A stretch of 64,000 nt of DNA from Gnetum montanum. Lineage: Eukaryota; Streptophyta; Gnetopsida; Gnetales; Gnetaceae. The stretch spans positions 204,005-268,004 of the forward strand of contig MNCI01022534.1 in assembly GCA_015680685.1 (NCBI GenBank), in the 5' to 3' direction. Positions 46,657 to 57,002 of the stretch are shown piece after piece. The position numbers and the translations under genes are program-made. Below the pieces are notes generated by a model. It was not told the origin of the DNA, did not search any database, and saw only the letters and a list, made by a program, of their open reading frames with translations. Positions within the stretch are counted from its first letter, which is position 1, and each line of letters opens with the position of its first letter.

Positions 46657-47135
46657 TCAAAGTTCATGATACAAGTAAGTGGGATTGTTGTCATCAAGAA
46701 AAGAGATGGTAGTTAAATCTATTGTATAGAAAGTGTCATAGTGCCTCTTGAAATTGGGATTAGGGGGCATAGTGTAAGTATGTGATTCCATGTTAAGAGA
46801 AGAAGAAGGATGATAAAGAGATGGAGAGGGAAAAGCCCACTTGCAAAGCATTAGTGTCTCCACAACTTGTCCCATATGTGGCCTCATGCCAAGAGAGCTC
46901 TGCTGGTACACAACACACCTATTTGGAGCATTATCATCATTTTGTCTATGTATTGTGCTAGAATTTTGGAATCAAGCAATGGTTTCTCCTTGTTTGTATG
47001 GATTTGATTCTTAACCCAAAAAGCCAGGTTCATATCATGCACAAATTCTTAGTCTATGGGCCTCCTTCCCATAACCAATTCAAGCAACACCACTCCAAAG
47101 CTATACACATCAATCTTCTCATTCACTTCCATTGT
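46657..47135 (-). pseudogene. LRR receptor-like kinase, C-terminal kinase exon (3' part of the split host gene)
   Basis: Read leftwards from the A5 edge: [20 protein letters not shown] is protein-kinase subdomain IX with its invariant Asp (DVYSFG). VMGRRPID then a stop, HDMNLAFWVKNQIHTNKEK, and IDKMMIMLQIGVLCTSRA follow. After a one-base frameshift, MRPHMGQVVETLMLCKWAF matches the subdomain XI Arg block. A Ser/Pro/Asn-rich tail ends YLYHEL and TGA at 46659-46657. The missing activation segment and upstream part are at 63063-64000, about 16 kb away, so this exon was separated by insertion of A5 and element B. A4 lies about 100 bases beyond the stop. Broken by one stop, one frameshift and the insertions. 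Confidence 0.9.
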
Positions 47136-47932
47136 TGATGAATTGTGGTTATCAAGGATTGCGTATACTAGGCCCCGTATATGCAGCCTTGTTTATGCAG
47201 CGTCTATTCTAGCCTATAAATAAGTGTGCTTCCGCCACACCTAGACATCCTTTGGGTTAATTGTAGGGAAGCTCTTGCAGTTTATTTTTTTGCATGCCCA
47301 TAGTATGATGCTTATAATTGTATAGAACCTTTATTCGAGTGTGATGTACTTGGACACACACATGATCGACAATAAAGATCGAGATTACTTCATCATTGCA
47401 ACATTCACTTAGTTTTAATTATTTAATTATTATTGTTATTTATTATTTTCTTAGTTAATATTTCTTCATCATCATTTATTATTCTTGTTGTTAAATGCAG
47501 AATGAATATGAATTAATCACGAGTATTTTTAAATGTGACTACTTGGTAACCTAGTAGTGTACCTAGGATCTACGCTTGGTAATCCTAGTAGTTTTCATGC
47601 ACAAGGTCCAAGATGTGTATGGATGATTAAGGAATGGATGCTCATTGCACTTAGGCTAGCTTAGACTTCATTTCCTATTGCATATTAGTTTAATCAAGAT
47701 TATGTTCCATTGTCTCTAGGAGTAGCACTAGTTTAGGATCACATCATACGCCTCACTCTGGACTAAATCATACGTGACAAAGCAAATACTAGTCCAGGTG
47801 GGAAGATAGCGAACTGTGATCAACGTGTAACTATCTAGATACCACAACTATCCCATCTATAGAGTTTGAACAGATCATACGTGAATTCTCGTATTCATAT
47901 GGTTGAGTGTAGGGGTACCTAGCCACTCATCA
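47136..47932 (+). repeat. A5 5' LTR
   Basis: 797 bp, TGATGAATTGTGG to CCACTCATCA. The right two thirds aligns with the reverse complement of the A4 LTR ('gtccaagatgtgtatggatgat' type block at 47607). The U3 differs from A4. The TATA box AGCCTATAAATAAG is at 47211-47224. Confidence 0.88.
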
Positions 47933-47951
47933 TTGGTGCCATTTCCAGAGA
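47933..47951 (+). other. A5 primer-binding site (tRNA-Asp type)
   Basis: TTGGTGCCATTTCCAGAGA directly follows the LTR and resembles TTGGCGCCGTTGCCGGGGA. Confidence 0.8.
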
Positions 47952-48074
47952 CGGTGCTAGTTATCTAGATTAGTTACATCATACAAGATCATTGTAACAA
48001 AGTATTAATGACATATATAGAAGAAAAAAAAAGATAATAATAATTTCAATTAAATCACAAACAAATTTACAACC

Positions 48075-50347
48075 ATGTCTCTTTCACAAGATAGTGATAA
48101 TGCAACATCTAGTGAGGAAATTCATTAGAAAACCAATGAAGAAGTTTGGAGTACTCAATCTTACGCAAGAGTTTCATATGTTCATAGACACCCCAACAAT
48201 ACTCAAGGACTCTCATCATCCAACTCTGACACCTCTAGTAAGGATGGGACATCCCATAGAATGAGGGGACCCATAAGACCTGGGACCTTATCAATAATTA
48301 ACAAAAAATTATCCAAGGATGATTGTGAGACTTAGAAAAGTCATGACGAGTCTTCCAAATGTTTCTCTTCCTCTGCTCCTTCAACATCAAGTCGTGACAT
48401 GGATGATCATATCTCTAGGGGTCGACATAGAAATAGAAATCGAACCCATGGGCAAAGTCATAAATGCCAACATGAACAAATACAACAACATCCCAACTCA
48501 CAACCTCATAACCTATCTAGTGATGATGAACCCCTGCTAGCCACTAAGAGCCTAATGCATATACAAGAGGCTATTCAAATATCCTGCACACGTCGTAAGG
48601 AAAGTTGTCTACATGTGCTTGATTTAAACAACTTTCCCAAGTTTTTAGTAGGCTATAATTTAGATCTGCAACAACATTTACAAGCCTTCTACGATGCCTG
48701 TACATGGAAAAATATTGATAATGGGTGGAAAAAACTTAAGCTCTTTCCTATGAAACTCATTGGACAAGAAAAAGTATGGTATAGGTCTTTAAAACTGAAA
48801 TCAATTTGAAGTTGGCCGACAATGGTAGAACTCTTCAATGAAAGATATAAAACTTATGCAAGAGTGTCAACCTTGAGGAGACAAATCCAAGAGTGAAAAC
48901 AAGCATAACCTGAACCCTTCGACATGGCCTTAGAAAGATATTATTCACTATTAAAAAACTGCCCAGGCCATGGGTTCTCCGAGGAAAGGCTAATGTACCA
49001 TATCATGGATGGACTCCGTAATGAAACAAGGGAGACCCTAGGGATGTACACCCGAGGTCAACTATATGAGCTACGAACCCATCAAATCCAAGAGCTTATT
49101 AAGCAGGTAGCAAAAGAAGAAGGAGAAATAGCCAAATGGGAGAATGTTGAAAGTTCTCAACAAGATCAAAATATCAACTCAACAAGGGTCCATGATCATG
49201 AAGAGGAGAAATCAACTCACTTTAAGGAAGTGGAATCATCTTTGCCAATCCTACAATCACTAGATGAAATTGAGGCAAAGATCAATAAGATGACATATTG
49301 GGTACATGAAATATGTGGAGAATATGCCAACATTATTAGAGGAAGAACCATGATGAACCAATAAATAGGATAAAACACCACTAGACAATTGGAAAGAAGG
49401 GTTGAAGAGAATAAGAATAAGAACTTAATTTCCAATTTCACATATCGATGCAATGTCTGTCTGTATGATCACCCCAAAAGCCAATGTCCATTTTTGTCAC
49501 ATTTACATGAGTATTGAGGAGGAATGTTAAATCTAGATTTTGTATAGAAATATCAGGTTCAACCATAGTGGAAAAAACCTCAGTCATGGGGGAGGCCACC
49601 GCCAACTAGACCATACCCTTCGTATGTCCCAACGCCAAATGCTTATTATGTTCAACACCTTGTTTCTCCAATGGGATCAGCATCTTCTACCTCACCTCAT
49701 CATTATCATTCTCTTGAGTACTATCCACCCATGTCCTCTCCAACAAGATCACCACCTCATGTGTCGTACACTTCTCCTCAACCTCAATATTCTCATACTT
49801 CACCCTCTTCTACATCACCCCCATTTGTGCCAGAATACTTTGCACCATAGCACCAACCCATAAACGTTACTTGTGCTGCTACTATCAATAGTAATGGAGG
49901 TCCTTCACAATGTCGAAGGTGTCCCTTCTTTAGACATGACTGTCGAAAGGGACACCACAGTTCAGAAACCACTACATCCATCAACTAAGCACAAATCCAA
50001 CATTGTGGTGCATCTTCCTCTTCGAACCCAATGCCTCATGTTACCTTATCAAGGCCACCACTGAATACTCCAACAACCATGAGGCCCAATGAATATAGCC
50101 ACATGGGGAGACATGTTGATCCTTGCATACCATCTTATGATCACAAGTACCATAGTGGGTCAACTCTTTATAAATTAACCCTATCTTATAACTTGCCCCA
50201 CTATGTCAACTTTAATCAAGTGTGTGAACCCTAATGGGGTAAGTATGACCAGGCCCCAATATTTTCAACATGCAAGGATCCTAACCTTCCATTTACTAAT
50301 TTTAGCTATGCTCAATTGTTTAGCTATGGGGGGTATCCTCCATTCTA
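48075..50347 (+). pseudogene. A5 gag, nearly continuous
   Basis: Starts at ATG 48075 (MSLSQDSDNATSSEE). The N-terminal part is Ser/Asp-rich. An Arg/His linker (GRHRNRNRTHGQSH) leads to the capsid-like core at 48530-49070: DLNNFPKFLVGYNLDLQQH, LIGQEKVWYRSL, ELFNERYKTYARVSTL, MALERYYSLLKNCPGHGF, DGLRNETRETLG. A Glu/Lys coiled region follows to 49360. A zinc-knuckle-like CNVCLYDHPKSQC is at 49454-49492. The tail is rich in Pro, Ser and Tyr with CRRCPFFRHDCRKGHH (49913-49960) and ends near YGGYPPF, double stop at 50345. About five stops interrupt 750 codons. As the most complete gag here, it serves as the reference for A4, G1, G2 and G3. Confidence 0.87.
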
Positions 50348-51672
50348 ATAGGACAGAATTAATAAACTTTTTTCTATTTCTTTAATTTTTTAACTTTTTG
50401 TTTTCTAGTTTTCACCTTTAATTTATTTTTTTATCTTTTTGTCTTTTTATCTTTTTATGAGTACTCACATCTACAAATAAAACACTCATGTGACTCGTTG
50501 GTTGAGGTGTTATTCTATGCTATCAAGTCTTAGGTGACTAATTATTTGAATAGCGAGCCCATCACATCCACCCAACCATTGTATTAATAAGAGGTTCTAC
50601 TTTGGGTATGATGATATTCTTAACATCATTAAAACTTAAAGTAATTTTGTGCTCATTATGCCTAGAGTGAAGAAGGATGGACTAAGAGAGAATGGCCAGG
50701 GTGTGACATCAAGGGAACTTTTGGATTCTCTTTGGTGACATTTGTAGGTGCTATCATGTAGCTTGGTTGTACTAAGATCCTTGTAGATCTAACGGAAAAT
50801 GGAAGTATGAGTATTAAAGGCACCCAATAAAGAACCTAACGCTATTCTATGGGGTCCCATAGGAAAGACATGCACCCATGCCTGAAGGTAGGTGGCTTCT
50901 CTAGATTAAGTACATCATCAAAAGAAGAAGAAGAAGAAGAGAGTGTGCCAAAGCAGCCAAACAAAAAGTATGCTGCAAAGAAAGTTCCAAGTCACTCCTT
51001 CCTCGCACAAAATGCCAAGTGATCATACGCCTTGCTGTCATGGTGCTCTTATGGTTGTCAATCATTGGATGAAAAAATGCGATGTCACTAATCAGAGGAA
51101 TGGACTTGGTATTGATTTTGGAGTGATGGACTAATGACACATTAATCATGCCCTACACTCAAGATTCGTTGTGCCCTGAGTCAATTACCTCACATCCCAA
51201 TTTCTGCAATCCCTTCTCCGATTCATCCCATCTTGTTGTTCATGTATTTGCAACTCATGTCTTGTATAGCATTGAATTCATACCTCATCATGGTGGTACT
51301 TACATGTGTGTGTTTTGTTGCATCGGTATAGATTACATTTAACTCTTCTAGTGCTTATGGACATTTTAAGGTGTGGTTGTTACACAAGGGCATTTTAGGT
51401 TGAAACCTACTTTGGGGAGGATCCACTTGCATGAATTTTTTAATTTGTACTTGTTGCACACTACTACATCATTTTATACCCTCCAAGTACTTCATTGCCA
51501 AATCTATTCTTTCCTTTGTCATCATTTTATCAAATTTTCCTCAAAACCATTACATGTCCTTTGATGTATCACCTAAACAAACTAGGCCCAACATTAAACT
51601 TTTAGGGCAACTTCCTTGAAAAAATTTCTAACTCTAAAATCACACTAAGCAAAGAATTCAACAATTACTTAA
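50348..51672 (+). other. A5 spacer between gag and aORF
   Basis: Pyrimidine tract (50396-50460) then AATAAA at 50476-50481, as in A4. A short frame at 50943-51134 (MPSDHTPCC, CDVTNQRNGLG) corresponds to A4 42861-43067. The 'ggggaggatccacttgcatg' block is at 51415. The internal palindrome/TATA unit seen in A4 and G3 was not found here. No pol. Confidence 0.65.
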
Positions 51673-51746
51673 GGTAATAAGTAAGGTATGAAATAATTAA
51701 ACTTCTTTCAATAACCTTACTAACAATTGATCTTTGTGTGATTATA
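51673..51746 (+). other. Predicted mini-intron before the A5 aORF
   Basis: TTAAG/GTAATAAG (GT at 51673) is followed by a second AAGGTATG, the branch consensus CTTACTAAC at 51715-51723, a T-rich run and GATTATAG directly against ATG 51747. Length 74 nt. It has the same layout as A4 41767-41701 although the sequences between the signals have diverged. Confidence 0.6.
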
Positions 51747-52148
51747 GATGGCCCTAAAAAGAGGACAACAAGGAGGACCTTCTCAAGATGCAATTAAACA
51801 CTCATGGGGAGTAGGAGGCACAATCATTTAGCATCCATTAGGGACCTCTTCTCACTGCACAAGCTAGCCAAGAAAAAGGTGGAGAGGTCAGGGCCAAGCC
51901 TATGAAGAGGAATGATGGCTATCTGCGGCATGGCATGTCAAGGCCAATCAAGTCTTCCCATAGCTTCCGTGCCCATGTAAAATGCTAACTCCATTAAACA
52001 TTGGAACATTAGTATGGACAGCTCATAATCCTCAGATAGAAGAGGAGAAACATCACGTGCTTCTTCAATGGTATCAATCTCAGAAGCTTGATGCGCAGGA
52101 CAAGGGAAGAGACCCATGGAGGAGCCACCGCCACCAGGAACCACATGA
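51747..52148 (+). pseudogene. A5 aORF, internally deleted
   Basis: Starts MALKRGQQGGPSQ, matching the A4 and G3 N terminus. After about 55 codons it jumps to the C-terminal block QAYEEE*WLSAAWHVKAN (A4: SRAYEEEQQVLAAWYVKEN), then MLTPLNIGTLVWTAHNPQ, EEEK and the MEEP..PPGTT-like end (frame-shifted) at 52148. The PF20167-like core and the coiled coil are deleted. Confidence 0.72.
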
Positions 52149-52320
52149 GTTCCAATAAATTATGTTATTTTGTTATGACATGAATAAATTTCCAGTTAGT
52201 CAATAATCCCATACCTATCCACTATGTATTCAATTGAGCTTGTTCCTCACTTTCTTTGACTTGAGGACAAGTTTTTATTTAGTCATGGGGGTATGATGAA
52301 TTGTGGTTATCAGGGATTGT

Positions 52321-52538
52321 GAAGAAAGGAATGTCTCATGAAGTGCAATAAGGAGGGCCAAAAAGGCTCTACAAATCGAAGCATCAATCGATTGTGAAGA
52401 AATGTTTCAAGAAGAAAAATTTGGTTCACACAAAAAGATTTTTGGTTAAAAATTATGCACAAGAAGCCAATTGCAAATTTTGTTTCAATTCCATAAAATC
52501 ATTGTAGAATGAAAATTTACAATTCTTGGCAATAAGCT
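52321..52538 (-). other. Probable intron sequence of the split kinase gene
   Basis: With element B and one target copy removed, 52538 continues into 63030 and so into the kinase splice donor at 63062. By position this stretch is then the downstream part of that intron, ended by the A5 truncation. It has no coding similarity. A short internal repeat 'gattgtgaagaaa' occurs at 52315 and 52391. Confidence 0.55.
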
Positions 52539-53802
52539 TGTTGGCGAACGTTTGAGACGCAACTGCCAACGAGTGTCCTCGAACAAGATTTAGGTGCTTG
52601 CTGGTCTCTGGCAACACCAAGGCCCAAATACCTCGAAATAGACTCAATAGTTAATGTGAGTATGTGTGTGTGCTGTTGCGGTGTGCGGTTGTGAAAAATG
52701 AAAAGATTGTATTGTGTGTAAACTACAAATGACTTATCTTAAAGAGATTCAACCAACTTTGCCAAGTACTGTGAGTTATTGAGAGTTCCTATTTTGTTCA
52801 ATTGCCTAGTCTACATGGTCCTTATAATACCTACTTGTAACAAATAAAGTTTTGCAAAACATTTGAGCACAACTCTACGAATCTACTTCTAATTTTCCCT
52901 AGAGAAAGAAAAAGTTCCACAAGAAAACTAGAAATAGAGCGAGATTCAATGGAAATTAGAGATAAGAGAAAAAGAAAGCAGATTTGTGTAAAGATCTCAA
53001 ATATTTAAACAAGGTAAAATGATATGAGTAAACACTTCACAATAAAGCTATCCCAAATTCAATAACTACGAATTGTTCAAACTTCCAAGGCTCAAATAAG
53101 CAATTTCTTCAAGACAATCCTACTATGTTACCAAAACATTGCTGCGTAAACTATCACGCACAAGACTCCATTTTGGCTAGATAATGGATGTCAAAAATTA
53201 CATTCAACAGAACCTTCAAAAGACTTGACAATTTCTGATTGAAATACCACAAAGATTGACTTTAAAGATAAAAGAAGCTATTCTGGTCCCATCAAAATAC
53301 CAAAGATTTTCTAAACCCTCTTGACTATTGAATCGTTCAACGGCTTGACTACAAGTAGAGGCTCTCTTACAACAATCCCAATAGTAGTTCTTATACATTG
53401 CACAATAATAAAATTTACTACTAAAATGCTCTTAAGGCTTTTAAACATAAGTGCTTCTATGGCAAAATTTTAATAGAAATCTTCTATTATGCAACAAGAA
53501 ACTATAAGAGCAATTTAAAAATTCCAAAATTACTTGTCAAGCATGATACTATCTAAACCACTAGCTAAACAATTTTAAAAAAATAAAAAATAAAAAACAT
53601 AACTCACAGAACTATGACAAAGAGGTTGAAATCTTTTCTTTAGCAAGTCATCCTACAAGCAATCTTTCACAATTTGTGACCCCAAGTGTGTGATCAAGTG
53701 TGTTATTCTTTTCTTCTTACCCCTGAAGCCTTTTTAGAGGGTTCAAAAGGTAGTTACATATTTCAAAATATCTTAGCTAACTTCTCTCCCAAGTAAGGGA
53801 GT

Positions 53803-53911
53803 TATAACTTGCCCAACAAGTTAGGAGATCTTACTTGCCCAACAAGTTAGGAGATTGCTTGCCCAACAAGTTAGGAGATTACTTGCTCAACAAGTCAGGA
53901 AGTTGTAACTT
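53803..53911 (-). repeat. U3 tandem array in the element B 3' LTR
   Basis: Four copies of CTTGCCCAACAAGTTAGGAG or variants, equivalent to 60909-61016. Confidence 0.88.
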
Positions 53912-54429
53912 ATACATAAAATTAGGAGAAAATTATTCTAGCATTGGCATGTGTAAATATTACAAATATTGCTTTTATAAGTGAACCCATATAATAATAA
54001 TGATAAAAATATAAGTCTAAGATCTCTAATACTATAAGAGCTTTATACAATTGTCATTTTATTTTAATTATTTACAATTTTAAGTTTTTAAATATTAAAT
54101 ATCATTGAAGCCCTAGCAATTTTTATGAAAGTAATTTAGCATCCACCTTAGTGTAGACATTGGTGTTAGCAACTGTATGCTTAATGAGGAAAGCCGATCC
54201 TTGTAAATTTGTATTTTAAATGCATAAAATTTACTGCTAGCTTCTTGGTGTTGTTAGAACATCTTCGAATATGGAGGTTGAATGTGAAGGCGCCAGGCAT
54301 CGAGCTGCCAAAAAATAGTTTCAAATTATTCCGCCCTGCCAGAACCGTATATCAACTACCACCACAAAAGAAGGCTCTGCCACCGTGTTTGGTAATGTTG
54401 CCGTGTGTTCTGTAAAAAACTACGGCTAT

Positions 54430-54785
54430 TGTAACCTTTGCTGTTGCGATGTTCCACCTTGCCTTGTCCTACCTTCGCCTTGGACCATGCGCTCGATCTC
54501 ATCCTTGATCAGCTACACTTTGTCATTGGTAATGGTGATGTTGTTTTTGACTCCTACCGTCTTGATGCCTAGGGACAGCGGAGTCACGTCGAGGAGGAGT
54601 GGGTCCTGGACCTTGTCGCTGGACTCGCTGGAGAGAATGGCAGGTTGTATGACTACATCATAGGCAATGGACTCATTGGGGTTGATGCTTTTGCAGAGCT
54701 CCTTGCTGTTGAAAAAGTCCTAAAGCAGTTGTTGGACCTTCAGGATCCACGTAGAATCACCCACGAGCACGATGTTGTCGACAGA
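54430..54785 (-). pseudogene. HSP70: HSP70 fragment inside the B 3' LTR
   Basis: The minus strand reads [63 protein letters not shown], then [12 protein letters not shown] and IERMVQGEG. These are the end of the HSP70 nucleotide-binding domain, the linker strand and the start of the C-terminal helical region. Between LGIxTxG and VKNNITI about 110 residues of the substrate-binding domain are missing; the join lies at a repeated TAG(V) coding sequence. No intron is seen. One stop lies after KVQQLL. HSP70 is a cytosolic or organellar chaperone; this is a transduplicated piece in the same orientation as element transcription. Confidence 0.85.
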
Positions 54786-54789
54786 GGCA

Positions 54790-55059
54790 TGTATATTTGC
54801 TGTCCACCTATACTATCTAGGTTCTGTTTGTGTTGCCAACAACTGCATGAGCGAGGGATTTGGCATTTCTCACTGGATGCAAAAAGCATGGATAAACCCC
54901 AATGATTACACCATCGCCACCATTCTCGACGGCTGTGCCAAAACTAGGAGCCTGCAAAAGTGTGCAGAACTATATTCCGAGGTTGCCAGAAGAGGGATGT
55001 GCAGAGATATGTTCATGAGAAATGCGCTGATCTTCAATGGCATCTACGGCAATTGCTAA
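54790..55059 (+). pseudogene. PPR protein fragment inside the B 3' LTR (opposite strand to HSP70)
   Basis: The plus-strand frame has SEGFGISHWMQKAWINPNDY, TIATILDGCAKTRSLQKCAE, LYSEVARRGMCRDMFMRNAL. This is the layout of a plant P/L/S-type pentatricopeptide repeat (MQ..G..PN.YT...L..CA....L..G...H....R.G...D.F..NAL), roughly two repeats. PPR proteins bind organelle RNA. The fragment starts within a few bases of the HSP70 fragment on the other strand, so two gene pieces were joined head to head. It ends at NGIYGNC and a stop. Confidence 0.75.
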
Positions 55060-55102
55060 ATCCTAATTAAAAATAATGAATCCGGAACCAAACTTTCTGG
55101 CC

Positions 55103-55650
55103 CTAGCAATACACGGCTTGCTTGAACTCTGTTTCTTTCGTACCCTTCAAAATAAAAGTATTAATCAATCTACCAAACGTTGTTGTTGGCCCAAGACTAT
55201 CCTTAATGTTTTGGAATATTTCCTTATTGGGAAACCATTTCCTAAGGGTATTGATGATGCAAGTACTTAATTTCTTGGATTTTGATGAATCAGACTTTGC
55301 ATATTCAGCCATAGTCATCCCATCAAGAATCAAGTTCAATGTTGCTTATCCATTATTCTAATTATGGAAAATAAAACTTCTCAATGATTATCCTTCGGTT
55401 CCTCCTCGAAAATGTTTACATTGAAGGAAGTGTTATCACAAACATCTTGAATAGCTTGCTCAACCTGAGCCCGCATAGGTTCTAACTCCTCTGAGATTTC
55501 ATCATACTCCAAAGAAAACTCATCATTCCATCTCCTAACAAGATTGCACAAATTGAAGGCATTCAGCACTTCTTCTTCTTCTTCATTGCTAGCATCATGT
55601 TCATCATCTACATTTGATTTTGATGAGCACTCTTCTCCAATTTTACCCAT
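55103..55650 (-). pseudogene. Unrecognised acidic ORF inside the B 3' LTR
   Basis: Starts at ATG 55650 (MGKIGEECSSKSN), has a Glu run (NEEEEEVLNAF), LVRRWNDEFSLEYDEI, EELEPMRAQVEQAIQD, stops at KDNH (55381), and continues after a break as MNLILDGMTMAEYAKSDS, CIINTLRKWFPNKEIFQN, GRLINTFILKGTK. It lies about 250 bases from the LTR start on the element strand. The composition looks like a cellular protein and not gag or pol. I recognise no family. It could be a third captured gene piece or an LTR-encoded ORF. Confidence 0.6.
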
Positions 55651-56106
55651 CAACCCATAACCTTAAAGCTACATGTTTACTTCTATATTTTCAACCATAC
55701 ATTATTTTCAAAATTCAATGTAAAAATTATTGAACAGGTAGATCATCTCTCTCTTAAATCAATATAGAACAAACGATAAGTGAAATCCCCTTTCAATCAT
55801 AAAGTCTACTCCATAAAATGATCAAAAAAGTACCAACACCAAGATGTTCGAATTTTTGATAAAATAGTCCAATTGTTCCATGAAATGGCCAAATGTGCCA
55901 ACATTTCTACCCCCTTTAAAAGCTTAAAAAATTATGCAAGCCCTTTAAAACTGAACTGTACTGAAAATTTTATTGAACTTTTTACAGCTGAAAAGATAAA
56001 TCTTTTTGGAGAAAAATTCCCATCAAACATAAGGTTTTATGGTATAAAAACCTCATTCCTAAATAAAACCAACAAACTATACATTATCAAGTCCTTTGTT
56101 CATGGA

Positions 56107-56670
56107 CTATTCTTGAGATGGGAAGAGAATGGTGAGGATTACTTTGGTAGAAATCCTGATATCTCTAACCTTCTCATAAGCAATCTCTGAAATGATGAAT
56201 GTTGTTATATTATTCTTATTTTCCATGATTTGATTATAACCTGAGAAATCATTTAAGAAATAATATACTTGACAACCTGAGATTTTAATCAACATCTCAT
56301 CAATTCCTAGAAGTGGATACTTATCCTTTTTTAAGGTATCATTCAAATTTCTAAAGTCTACACAAAGCTTTATATCACCATTTTTCTTTCTCACTGGAAC
56401 AAGGTTAGCAAGCCATGTAGAATATCATACTGGATATATGATTCGTGCTTACAACAACTTCTTGATTTCGACTTCCATAGCTAGTTCAAATGATGGATTA
56501 AATTTCCTTTGTTTTTTCTTGACTATTTTACAACCTTCTATTAAAGGAATTTTATGTGTCATCACATCTTGCCTAAAAGCTTTAAGATCATCATAAGACT
56601 AAGCAAAATTGTCCAAATTATTTCTTAGACATGTTAACAAATTTTGCTTGAAACTCGAATCTCTCTCCTT
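56107..56670 (-). pseudogene. Element B RT, truncated before the catalytic palm motif
   Basis: SYDDLKAFRQDVMTHKIPL, IVKKKQRKFNPSFELAMEVE, KKLL*ARIIYPV, STWLANLVPVRKKNGDIKLC and VDFRNLND are fingers motifs of gypsy RT (56660-56300). KYPLLGIDEMLIKISGCQVY and FLNDFSGYNQI follow; in the latter the usual LDG is LND, so the first catalytic Asp is displaced or lost. It breaks off after TTFIISEIAYEKV (about 56165). The YxDD motif, RNase H and integrase are absent, and the purine tract follows within 260 bases. Confidence 0.87.
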
Positions 56671-57002
56671 TGTAACATTCAACATCTTCGGCATCTTGTC
56701 TAATCCAAAATTTACTACCTTGAAAGATTGACTATTTGAGTTTTGTATACCCTTTCTAGTAAGTAAATTTTCCTTGAACTAATGTTCCAAGTCAATCATC
56801 CTTTTTGGAATGAAATTAGCTTTGGATTTTGATGACGTTTCAAGTATCACTTGACCCTCAAATTCTTGTTTGTTTTTCATAAATCTTAGTACTTGATCAT
56901 CATCTTTAAATACTTGTAAATGTCTTATATTATCTGGTACTGATGGCTAATTTTCTTCTTCAATCATAACATCCTTGTAACTTTTTATTATTTCCATATC
57001 CA

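Larger units (their letters stand above)
47136..52320 (+). mobile_element. A5: gypsy-type element with gag and a deleted aORF, no pol
   Basis: Plus-strand relative of A4: 5' LTR 47136-47932, tRNA-Asp-type primer site, gag, spacer, mini-intron, shortened aORF, purine tract (52282-52293, GTCATGGGGGTA). Only the first 27 or so bases of the 3' LTR remain, TGATGAATTGTGGTTATCA and a few more. It broke the kinase exon at 47135. The lost 3' LTR end removes the right target copy. At about 5.2 kb it is the shortest of the group. Confidence 0.85.
52539..55903 (-). repeat. Element B 3' LTR (3365 bp)
   Basis: Plus-strand edges TGTTGGCGAACG and GTGCCAACA. It carries, in plus order, R-U5, a damaged TATA (53731-53737, TTTTTAG), a tandem array (53803-53911), an HSP70 fragment, a PPR fragment and an acidic-ORF fragment. 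Matched throughout by 59645-63029. Confidence 0.95.

Noticed and set aside
48075-50347. A5 gag as a host zinc-finger gene
   Set aside because: LTR, primer-binding site and homologous gag in A4, G1 and G3 show it is retroelement gag.
53803-53911. Four regularly spaced repeats, considered as a CRISPR array
   Set aside because: The units are contiguous 24-bp tandem repeats without unique spacers, inside an LTR of a plant element.
54385-54663. 92-codon plus-strand open frame in the B LTR (and its partner 61510-61788)
   Set aside because: It is the antisense shadow of the HSP70 fragment, whose minus-strand translation is clearly HSP70.
55873-56190. 105-codon plus-strand open frame
   Set aside because: It spans the LTR edge, the purine tract and the truncated RT on the opposite strand and has no domain; most likely chance.
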